Positions 56,778 through 64,000 of a stretch of 64,000 nt of DNA are shown in pieces. Under the pieces are notes generated by a model. It was not told where the DNA came from. It saw only the letters and a program-made list of their open reading frames with translations, and did no database searches. Positions within the stretch are counted from its first letter, which is position 1. Each line of letters opens with the position of its first letter. Origin of the DNA: Fragilaria radians (Eukaryota; Bacillariophyta; Fragilariophyceae; Fragilariales; Fragilariaceae); the NCBI GenBank assembly GCA_900642245.1, contig CAAAJI010000036.1, positions 45,921 through 109,920 on the forward strand. The letters are read 5' to 3'. Made by a program: the position numbers and the translations under genes.

Positions 56778-58011
56778 TCATGACGGTTCAGTGTGCCCAC
56801 GCATGTTGGGATGGACAGCAAAGGACGCATCCACCCACCATTTGATGATGCTTATGTTTGCTCCAGCCTTGAGAGAAAGAGGCATTGTACGGGTTGCCCA
56901 AAACGGCATCACTCTGGCAAGTTTCTTATAGTTGTCCACATTGGGGCCTTTGACTCTAGTACATAGGAACACCGTGAGGAGCTGGATGTTGGGCCTGGCA
57001 TGCTTACAAAGGAAAAGAAGCTTTGCGGTGTTGTGGTGGAACATAATTGATTTGTCGGCAGGGAGCTTTGGGCAGTTTGGGTTAACTTCAAAAAGATGAT
57101 TGGGGGCTGGAGTAGCAGACTCCCCAGCCATATCTTCATCACGCTTGGACAGCATCGTGTCAATGTAGTTGATAATTTGAATTTGTACCTTTCTGGGCAA
57201 GGTATAGTTGAGTGTCATGCCAAGGTATTTGTGGGTTTTGCCCCTATTGACAGTGAGCAGTGCTTCTTTACCAAACTTGGCCGAGAGCTGATTGATGACA
57301 GAGGTCACAACATTTGGATCAATGTGGGAGATCTTCAGATGCTCAACATGCCAAAGGATGGTGCACTGGGTGCCATTGATGACCTTGTTGACAACACAGG
57401 AGTTGTAGGGATTTGCGACAAACCCCCAGCTTTCAAGTTTGGCAGAAAGATGCTTCCAAAACAGGAGAGCAGCCTTGAGCTTTCCGTAAAGAGCCTTCTT
57501 TAGTTTGACATAGAGGAGCTTGCGGCCATTATGGGAGTAAAGGAATGGGGTGTACTGTTGCGGATTGAGTATGATGAGGAGCTCTGCCATTTTGCCCTCT
57601 AGTACAATGTACACGTCATCATCCATGTCTGCATGCATAAACGCTCCAGGGATATCGACAGTCAAGACATCCCGGTTTTCTGTGGCGTCAATGGAGCACG
57701 AAAGCATGACAGATTCGATGGCAATGGTGGGCAAACTTGTGTCTTCTTTTGTAGTGTGAAGTTGTTGCTTCTGACCATCGGGGCATCCTCTACCTTTGAT
57801 GTGCCTGCAGCGTTTCTTTTTTTAGAAACATGAGGTATTGTAGGGCCTCTTTCTTTTGTTCTCTGGTGAGTGATGACTGGTGAACCGCTTCGATGACCTT
57901 GCGTTTGTGTAATTGCTGCAATTCCTTGAGCACAGCTTCAACCCCTGCCTCACTGAACTCCTTCAAACCTTTCTTGAGGCTGTGCTGCGTCATGACAATA
58001 TGTTCAAGCAC
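56778..58011 (-). pseudogene. Copia reverse transcriptase with altered catalytic pair and a frameshift
   Basis: The first part (58011 to about 57824) contains LKELQQLHKRKVI and SLTREQKKEALQYLMFLKK. A one-base shift in an A7 tract (T7 at 57817-57823 on the plus strand) separates it from the rest, which runs through DVLTVDIPGAFMHADMDDDV, LKKALYGKLKAALLFW, TILWHVEHLKISH and GKTHKYLGMTL. The position that should hold the two catalytic aspartates (family WHVDDLKISH) reads Glu-His, at 57339-57344. This would inactivate the polymerase even without the frameshift. Confidence 0.85.
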
Positions 58012-58046
58012 ACCATGAGCATGTCAAAAGTCTTTTGGCTTGCAGG

Positions 58047-58640
58047 TTACGGCTTTGGAGCACGTGCATGATCGGTTAATGCTATTGATGATTGTGTGGA
58101 GGTGTGAGTAGTCACGAGGCTTGCATGCCCAAAGGTATATCTGTCAGTGTGGGGGCCATACTTTTCTTCCATTTCAGCAGCAATGTCCGCAACTGGGTTG
58201 TCATCATTGTTGTTGGGGTACATGGCATCATCTTGAGCGATGGGCACTCCTGCAATTGGTACGTTGGGGGGGGGGGTGCTCTTGTGCAATTGGCAATCCT
58301 GTATTCATTGGGTTGTCAATCATTGGAGCGCCTGCAGGGGCATCTTCTGCAATCACGTCAGGTAGAATGTTGGCATAGTAAATGTCTTCCTGGTTTTCAT
58401 TGTTGTCAAAGTTTAGGTTGTTGTAGTTGTTGTTGTCATCTCGGTCCAAGTTGTAGTTGTCAGCCACATTGTAACCTGCTTCATCATACACTCCTGCAAT
58501 GTCCGGGACAACAGGAGGTGGCTGGTCAGCATTGTTGCTGTTGTCAGGGTGAAACGAGTCATTGTCGTTGTCCTTGGCATCAGATTCATTGTCAGCGGCG
58601 CCGGGTGCAGGGCCAATACATGGTTGGCCATCCCGATTAA
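58047..58640 (-). pseudogene. Copia integrase-RT linker, Asn/Asp-rich, split at a C11 tract
   Basis: Low-complexity linker rich in Asn, Asp, Tyr and Pro (for example NLDRDDNNNYNNLNFDNNE). Two frames overlap at a run of eleven C on this strand (58266-58276). Both sides carry the same style of PIAQ/PIAG proline repeats, so the run is the break point of one original frame. Confidence 0.7.
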
Positions 58641-58656
58641 GGAATTCAAGACCCTG

Positions 58657-59734
58657 TCACCCGTGGCGGGAGATTTTGTGGACTTGGGCAATCACATCTT
58701 CTGGCATCGGCAACTCTGTCCATTGAGATTGTGTGAGGAGTCTGCCTGTGTTAAGGTTAAAGAAGTAGTAGCTCCCTTGGTCATTACCAGTTGGACAAAG
58801 GGCAATGGCACTGACCGCAGTGCGGGTGGCCATGGAGTTATCATGGTCCTTGTGGACCTGGGCATATGCCCCAAACTCAATGCGACAGTGTTTGTGGAAG
58901 TCGATGCCACGTCCGGTCACGATATTGCGTGGACTCAGAGTGGCGGATACCCCGTCTGGATGGGGGAAGGCATTAAGCCAGAAATTACAGAGTTAGATCA
59001 TTTCGATGATCATGCGGGCTGGCATTTTTTTAAGCGGGAGAGTAGTGTATATGGCCCTAGCCCGTTCTTTAAGAGTTCTAATGTATCCTTGGATCTCAGG
59101 CACATGATCATCGTGTGCTGCTGTTTGCAAGCCAATGTTAAGATCAGCAATATCGCCGCAGAGGAGCTCGAATTGGCCGTCCATAAGGGCAATAGTGAGA
59201 CGGAAAAAAAAGGACCTGCTTAATGGTATTCAGATTTGTTGGAGGTTTCTGGTCAGTGATCATTTTGGCTGTATTGAAACGAAGGTGACAGGAGGTGGTC
59301 ACAAAAAAAGGGATTTGATTGATAAACATGATGTCACACGCGATTGTGACGTTGTGATAAAGCTTCATAATCTTCAAAGGAACGTCAATGAGCTTGGTTT
59401 TGATATGCGGCACAGGCCTGCGGACAGTTTTTCCTTTGAGACTCCCCACGTTGGGCCCGAAGATGTCCTCGGCAGCCTTGATGTAACGACAATCAATTGG
59501 ACAATTGGGAAGCATGTTGTTGTCAACGATCGACTGGTATTGGCGTGTGCTTGGCCTGCTGATGAGGCGCTGTATTTTTCTAGCAAGAACGGCTTTAGAA
59601 TAGTCGCGATTGTTGTAGCTAGACTTGTTATGCTCAACTGTGTTGACTAAGGCCACGTCATCACCCTTGGTTGCCATCGTTGGCATGTAAAAGAGTCCGC
59701 GGTTTGACTGCCTAACAGATCCAGGTGGAGCCAT
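58657..59734 (-). pseudogene. Copia gag-pre-integrase and integrase
   Basis: Begins with GLFYMPTMATKGDDVALVNT and continues through KAVLARKIQRLISRPSTRQY, NNMLPNCPIDCRYIKAAEDI, FGPNVGSLKGKTVRR and then DIMFINQIPFFVTTS. After a frame change it runs DGQFELLCGDIADLNIGLQ, HVPEIQGYIRTLKERARAIY, MPARMIIEMI and HCRIEFGAYAQVHKDHDNSM, to the integrase C-terminal GSYYFFNLNTGRL. The order matches diatom copia integrases. At least two frame changes are needed to read it through, so it is inactive as it stands. Confidence 0.85.
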
Positions 59735-60425
59735 CTGGCTTGATCACCTTGAAACAGTTACCGTTGTTGCTGTCATAGGTGACAATGTAGCCATGCTCCC
59801 AGACACGAGCAAGCGAGAGAATATTGGCAATACCATCAGGGTGATACCAAACGGTACCATACCCAGGGAGGTTGCCAACCAGATCAGTGGATGCCACACC
59901 GGCGTTACGGTGGATGTCCATGAAGGAGTTGGACTTGCGGATGTTGCAGAGGAGCTTCAGATTCTGGAACACCTCCACTGTGGACTGGTTGTCCAGAAGA
60001 ATCCAGTGGGTAGGCACAGCCGGAGCGGAAGATGATTGGAGCACTGTTCCAGTCTCATGGTGGGTCAAGAACTGAAAGCCTGTTGTGAGGTCCTCATCAA
60101 ACTTGCCTTCTTCAATTCCAGCAAGAAGCATTGTTGCACCACTCTGTCGGGCGGTAGTCAAAGCTGTGGTGGAGGATCCAGCACTGTTAAGGCTTGAGGT
60201 TGTGGAGGCATCAGTGCCATCAGATGGGTTGGTACGGATCAGGCGTTCATTTTCACATTCACTGGGGTAGTGCCCCTTTTTGCCGCATCGGCAACAAACA
60301 ACCTTGGACTTGTCCTTTGTGCGTTTCTTACCGGAACCTGAGCCACCTGATGCAGTAGTTGTCATAGCAACATTGCCTGCCTCATTGTCATCAGACCTGT
60401 CAACTGTTGGTGAAAGATACGCCAT
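59712..60425 (-). pseudogene. Copia zinc knuckle and protease region
   Basis: A CCHC nucleocapsid knuckle, CCRCGKKGHYPSEC (CX2CX4HX4C), follows a Lys/Gly-rich leader. About 60 residues later, THWILLDNQSTVEVFQNLKL is the copia-type protease position, with the active-site D in the place of D(S/T)G as LDNQST. This form is seen in this family of elements. The frame is open over 237 codons. Confidence 0.8.
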
Positions 60426-60475
60426 TGTTTATTACGCCCACGCTCCGGGTTAGGTTTCTTGGATCCTGCTTCCAA

Positions 60476-61358
60476 TTAGACAAAAGATTGTAAGCGCCAA
60501 TTAAAGGTGAGTGGATAGTTGTTGCGACCTTGCATATAATCATTTTCAAGATTTTCAATCAGTTTACCGTATCTGGCACAATTGGATCCCAAAACAAGGG
60601 TGACGGCAAGATACCTCTGTTGAGCTTCAAGTCTGTCAGCATTGGCCATGGTGGTGACATCCCTGCCCTTCTTGGTAGCAACCATTTCCTCAATCCCTGG
60701 ATCCATGCCAATGTTTCCATCGATTGTTTCAATCACCTCAACGACGTTAAGGCATTGTTCATAATACGTGGTTGTTGGGAGCTTCCCTTGGCTGAACAGA
60801 TAGAACCTACATCTGGCCTCATGAATCGAATGGGGGAGGTACTTTTGACTCTGGGAGTTGAAAGTCAGACTCTTGATGGCTTTGAGAAGCCAGATGCAAT
60901 CTCCGTTTGCTTTGATGTCCGCGAATTCATCCAGGGCTTCGACCCTCTGGCGCATGATGTTGGTGAATTGGCCCCAGACCAATGAGTAAATTGTCTTTAC
61001 ATTTTGCTTGAGTAGCAACACCTGCTTAACGTATTCATCAACCTGCTTTTCCCAAATATGGCACTTGGTTCAGGGATGACGGGCAAGGTAAGGTTGTCGA
61101 AGATGAGACAGGCATCGCCGCCACCTTTGAAGGTGCGGCAAACATATTCCTGGATCTCCTTGGTTGTCTTTGTATATTGATCCGCTTGTCGCAAATCAGA
61201 GCAGTCGTAAATGTGACCCTTTAGGTCATCGCATATACCTTCAAATTTGGGTTGACATAGGATAGTCGCCGGTTTTCCGGAGCGCTGCTGCCACCATCCT
61301 CCTTGCTTTCTATGAGACTATTGGTGGTGCCTTCGCCAGGGCTGTTAGGAACAGTCAT
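60476..61358 (-). pseudogene. Copia gag with frameshifts
   Basis: Starts MTVPNSPGEGTTNSLIES at 61358. The frame is lost after NPNLKVYA and resumes one base over as RQADQYTKTTKEIQEYVCRT with FKGGGDACL. It is lost again near IFGK and resumes as LLKQNVKTIYSLVWGQFTNI, then QSQKYLPHSIHEARCRFYLF. These blocks follow the copia gag order of diatom elements. At least two single-base losses are therefore present. Confidence 0.8.
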
Positions 61359-61379
61359 GATGGATTAGTGGGGGCTTTT

Positions 61380-61620
61380 CTTTATTTTAGATGTTGAAAC
61401 TACGATTCAACGCCTGTCGGTCCTAGCACCGTAGAAGCAACAATTGAACGACAGGGAATCGAGTGACTTTATTGGTTGGTAAGCCAGATCTTAAATAAAG
61501 AATGAGACTTTGCTCATTATTCTACTACTAACACTCTCTCTTCCTTCCCTGTACGGTAACCCATCCATCAGCACTGTCGCATCCGGCACTGCATAGGGTA
61601 CTGTCAACGGGTTCCAATAA
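61380..61620 (-). mobile_element. Probable 5' LTR / leader of the copia element
   Basis: The non-coding stretch just upstream of gag on the minus strand. It contains a TATTTAAG TATA-like box (about 61491-61498) and an AATAAAG signal-like motif, as in LTRs. A near-palindrome CGGTCCTAGCACCG lies at about 61419-61432, between this region and gag. The minus strand could begin TGACAGTACCC near 61604. No second LTR was found to confirm the limits. It ends about 30 bp before the start codon of the divergently oriented GMC gene. Confidence 0.45.
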
Positions 61621-61653
61621 GTATCTTATAGTCGTGTCCTAGCCTTGGTGCTG

Positions 61654-63363
61654 ATGAGCAATTGCAATCAACAGGAATTTGATTATGTCATCGTAGGGTC
61701 AGGACCGTCAGCAATAGGCTTATTGTACGGAATCCTTGAGAGATATGGTTCGCTAGGTTGTACTGAGTTACCATTTTCGATTGCAGTTGTTGAACGTGGT
61801 GGAAAGGAGCATCATAGTTTCACCAAAAATCCAAATCAATGGATTACAGTAAACTCATTCAATTCCTCATCCGTGAGTTTGATGCAAACTAATATCGGTG
61901 CTAGATGGATCGACATTCCAACTGGAAGAGGTCTTGGAGGATCAACAAATAATAATGCGTGTTTAGTCTTACCTCCTTCAAGAACTGATTTTGAAACTTG
62001 GCCTACTCCCTGGAAAGAAAACATGATGTCATCGATAAAAGTTATCCAGGATGCGCTAGTAAAAAATGAAGCTATATTAAATTTCCGCACAACAGTCACC
62101 CCAATGTTAAATATTGATACCGCAGAAATTGCGGATGAAGACTTTCAAGAAACAGTCTTTCCTTCCTTTTTGACATCGATACCAATGTCCGTGAAACGAA
62201 CGAGTGAGGGTCAATACGAAAGAATCAATTACTATGACGCCTTGCTTGTACCAGCATTCAAAACTTATTCTCAATTGAGCAGTAGAATAAAATGGCTATG
62301 CAATATGGAGGTTCAGCGATTGATGATAAAGGGAACGCAAGTGTATGGAGTAGAATGCGAAACAACGCATTCTGACGACTTGATTCGAATCAAAGCACAT
62401 CGAGCTATTATACTGTGTGCTGGAGCCTTAGAAAGTCCAGCATTACTACTTGTTTCTGGAATAGGCCTAGTAGATGACCTCCTCGACGTGAATATTCCAT
62501 CGCAAGGAGTTAATTTACCAGTGGGACGAAACTTAAGGGACCATGTACTCTTTCCTAGGGTATTTTTTCATCCATACACATCATATGAACATTCTCCAGC
62601 ATCCATACAGGCTCTATACAATACTCAAGAAGGGGAAAATCGTTTTCAGATTTTGTTCACAGGATCAGCAGCGTATCCATCTCTGGCGGCAATGGCTTTG
62701 GCGACGTCCCTTCGACGCAAATTTGAATTACCAGATGGCTTCATGGCCAGCCTGGCAAACTTTCTATGTCACACTATATTCCGACTTATCAGATGTACTG
62801 TACAAGTATCAATCGATTTCACCCCATTATTCTACGTCTTCAGGTACTTTTGTTTCGTTACTGTTGTTGCGTTATTGAATCCGAAATCGAGTGGTCGAAT
62901 TCGATTGAAACGAAAGAACGCAAAAGTCGGAAAATGCCTTAGAAAAGACTTTTCTCTTGAAATTAATGACGTCTATTTTTCTGATGCTAGGGATGTAGAA
63001 GCCTTTCGTTTATCCTGGCGACGTATCGGTCAGCTTTGTGCAGGATGGTTCGATCGGGGTTTCGAAGTAGGCCCCCCAGCATCCTGGCTCAGTCCTGGCT
63101 ATAAAGAAGTCTTTCATACCTTTGCACATGAAATGTGTCTCCCATATTATCATTGGTGTGGCACTTGTGCATTAGGAGAAGTTGTGGATCAAGAATTACG
63201 AGTAAAAGGTGTCAAAGGATTGCTCGTTTGTGATGCTTCTATCATGCCCTCCATGGTTTCATCGCCAACAGCCTTAACATGCGCAGGATTAGGCTATAAT
63301 TTATCTGAGATCATATTTCGTAGTCATCCATTAAAAATGCACAGCATCGTCCTGAATCGCTAA
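61654..63363 (+). CDS. GMC-family FAD-dependent oxidoreductase
   Basis: Single exon, 569 aa. The start is the first true ATG (ATGAGCAATTGC); upstream in frame is only a TTG. FAD is bound by YVIVGSGPSAIG (about 11-22). The GMC signature TGRGLGGSTNNNACLVLP and the C-terminal HWCGTCALGEVVDQELRV, then GLLVCDASIMPSM, are present. The first catalytic His (HWCGTC) is kept, but the second position, normally His or Asn in the final loop, reads SSPTALT. A hydrophobic stretch (about 375-410, LFYVFRYFCFVTVVALLNP) interrupts the substrate domain and might tether it to a membrane. No signal or plastid peptide is seen, so it is not an obvious fatty-acid photodecarboxylase. A copia LTR sits just upstream and may have replaced part of its promoter. 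Confidence 0.85.
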   Translation: MSNCNQQEFDYVIVGSGPSAIGLLYGILERYGSLGCTELPFSIAVVERGGKEHHSFTKNPNQWITVNSFNSSSVSLMQTNIGARWIDIPTGRGLGGSTNNNACLVLPPSRTDFETWPTPWKENMMSSIKVIQDALVKNEAILNFRTTVTPMLNIDTAEIADEDFQETVFPSFLTSIPMSVKRTSEGQYERINYYDALLVPAFKTYSQLSSRIKWLCNMEVQRLMIKGTQVYGVECETTHSDDLIRIKAHRAIILCAGALESPALLLVSGIGLVDDLLDVNIPSQGVNLPVGRNLRDHVLFPRVFFHPYTSYEHSPASIQALYNTQEGENRFQILFTGSAAYPSLAAMALATSLRRKFELPDGFMASLANFLCHTIFRLIRCTVQVSIDFTPLFYVFRYFCFVTVVALLNPKSSGRIRLKRKNAKVGKCLRKDFSLEINDVYFSDARDVEAFRLSWRRIGQLCAGWFDRGFEVGPPASWLSPGYKEVFHTFAHEMCLPYYHWCGTCALGEVVDQELRVKGVKGLLVCDASIMPSMVSSPTALTCAGLGYNLSEIIFRSHPLKMHSIVLNR

Positions 63364-63838
63364 TATTGGTAAGAATCAATTTAGTGCAGCTTGACCATTC
63401 CCTAGCATTTCAACTTTAGTCTCATCAAGGCTTCCAACATAACTTACACTCAATTGAATTTTTGTGTGGAATAGTGAGACTTGAAAATAGGACAATTTTT
63501 TTAGAAAAAGGGGAATGTTGAGCATGGGATACCTTGTGCAAAGCTAACAAAATATTCAATTGTAAGAATATCTTTTATTTATTTTTTATAAACCGAAAAT
63601 TTTCACAAATTTTCACCATACATAGTAGTAACGTTGCTCTTGTTGAAGTTTGAAGTGATCGTAACAAATCGAAATGCATCTCTATTTGTCAAAATTATAG
63701 TTTAGAAATATCTCTAACTCTAATTATTATCCTTTATATGGTTCACGACATTGGGTATCATTGTCCAAGAATCTACTATTGTCAAGTTCTGGGTGTGATC
63801 CATGGGTACATCAAGTGCTTGTTGATTCCCAAATAATT
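63364..63838. other. 3' spacer
   Basis: AT-rich 3' flank of the GMC gene. The right part may be continued copia relic in another frame (a weak ALDVPMDHTQNL-like piece on the minus strand). Confidence 0.4.
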
Positions 63839-64000
63839 TTATTTTAAGCACCCCATATGCCAAGCCTGTTTATCATCATTAAATTTGTATTTTCCAGTTT
63901 GTGCACCAAGATAACGTAGCGGTGGGCCAGCATCCTCTATACGATATTTGCTCTCGTTCTGTAATGTGTCAATAATTATTTGTGGATTCTGCGAAACCAC
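63839..64000 (-). pseudogene. Ty1/copia reverse transcriptase relic at the right edge
   Basis: The minus-strand frame is open to the window edge and reads DTLQNESKYRIEDAGPPLRY followed by LGAQTGKYKFNDDKQAWHMG. This follows the copia reverse transcriptase segment just downstream of the catalytic aspartates (family: L...Y..KG.G.P.YYLGAD.). It ends in a stop within the domain, so the piece is degenerate. The rest lies outside the window. Confidence 0.65.

Larger units (their letters stand above)
56347..61358 (-). mobile_element. Degenerate Ty1/copia retrotransposon (gag-protease-integrase-RT-RNase H)
   Basis: A nearly full-length copia internal region in the canonical order on the minus strand. 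Detail is given in the sub-entries. Gag, zinc knuckle, integrase, reverse transcriptase and RNase H are all recognisable and similar to the CoDi-type copia elements known from diatoms. The reading frame is broken several times: at least two single-base shifts in gag, a shift in a C11 tract, a shift in an A7 tract and a stop in RNase H. Base composition is clearly richer in G and C than the flanking AT-rich DNA, which fits a recent arrival compared with the other relics in this window. Confidence 0.9.

Noticed and set aside
58092..58640. A 182-codon plus-strand frame rich in Cys, Gly and His that looks like a secreted cysteine-rich protein
   Set aside because: It is the antisense of the Asn/Asp-rich copia linker; GTTGTT-type repeats on this strand produce the Cys/His bias.
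58549..59223. A 224-codon plus-strand frame
   Set aside because: Antisense to the copia integrase, whose motifs are unmistakable on the minus strand.
60530..60985. A 151-codon plus-strand frame
   Set aside because: Antisense to copia gag; no domain of its own.

Overview
This is nuclear DNA from a photosynthetic stramenopile, most likely a diatom. Three things point there. (1) A plant-type enoyl-ACP reductase carries a signal peptide ending in a diatom-style VAFAP plastid cleavage motif. (2) Short spliceosomal GT-AG introns (59 to 141 nt) interrupt five genes. (3) Several Ty1/copia and Ty3/gypsy fragments resemble the retroelement families I know from diatom genomes. The DNA is AT-rich, gene spacing is loose, and I see no operon-like arrangement.

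Layout. 1-1.5 kb: retroelement debris (gypsy integrase end, copia reverse transcriptase scrap, transposase-like helix-turn-helix fragment). 1.7-2.3 kb: a histone-fold POLE3/Dpb3-type protein. 3.7-5.1 kb: a DOT1-like methyltransferase with a hydrophobic N-terminus. 6.2-7.4 kb: plastid enoyl-ACP reductase (fabI). 7.4-11.2 kb: gene-poor. 11.25-12.5 kb: a phytanoyl-CoA dioxygenase-like enzyme, convergent with a large GBF1/GNOM-type ARF guanine-nucleotide exchange factor (12.7-17.7 kb). 17.7-24 kb: gene-poor, with a tandem duplication and a decayed copia element. 25-26 kb: an unrecognised protein, convergent with UDP-GlcNAc pyrophosphorylase (26.4-27.8 kb). 30.4-31.8 kb: an F-box protein, divergent from NSE4 of the SMC5/6 complex (33-34.1 kb), which converges on a tail-anchored UBE2J-type E2 (34.4-35 kb). 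36-39 kb: a retroelement graveyard in which a minus-strand copia relic, with diverged LTR-like ends and a primer-binding site, contains a plus-strand gypsy relic. 39.2-40.7 kb: SIL1, an ER BiP exchange factor. 42.5-43 kb: a BIN4-like topoisomerase VI accessory protein. 44.2-49.8 kb: TAF2 of TFIID, with one apparent frame break. 50.9-52.4 kb: an alpha/beta hydrolase. 54.7-55.5 kb: CHMP4/Snf7 of ESCRT-III. 56.3-61.6 kb: a degenerate minus-strand Ty1/copia element. 61.65-63.4 kb: a GMC oxidoreductase. Right edge: another copia reverse transcriptase relic.

The host genes are mostly single-copy cell biology: membrane traffic (GBF1, CHMP4), ER protein quality control (SIL1, UBE2J), chromatin, transcription and genome stability (POLE3-like, NSE4, BIN4-like, TAF2, DOT1-like), and metabolism (fabI, UAP, PhyH, GMC, hydrolase). 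They do not form one pathway.

I found no convincing new multi-gene system. The items most worth a second look are the nested retroelement at 36-39 kb, the altered catalytic pair in the copia reverse transcriptase, the TAF2 frame break, the GMC enzyme lacking its usual second catalytic residue, the DOT1-fold protein with a signal-like N-terminus, and the unassigned gene at 25 kb. I saw no rRNA, tRNA or CRISPR array by eye.
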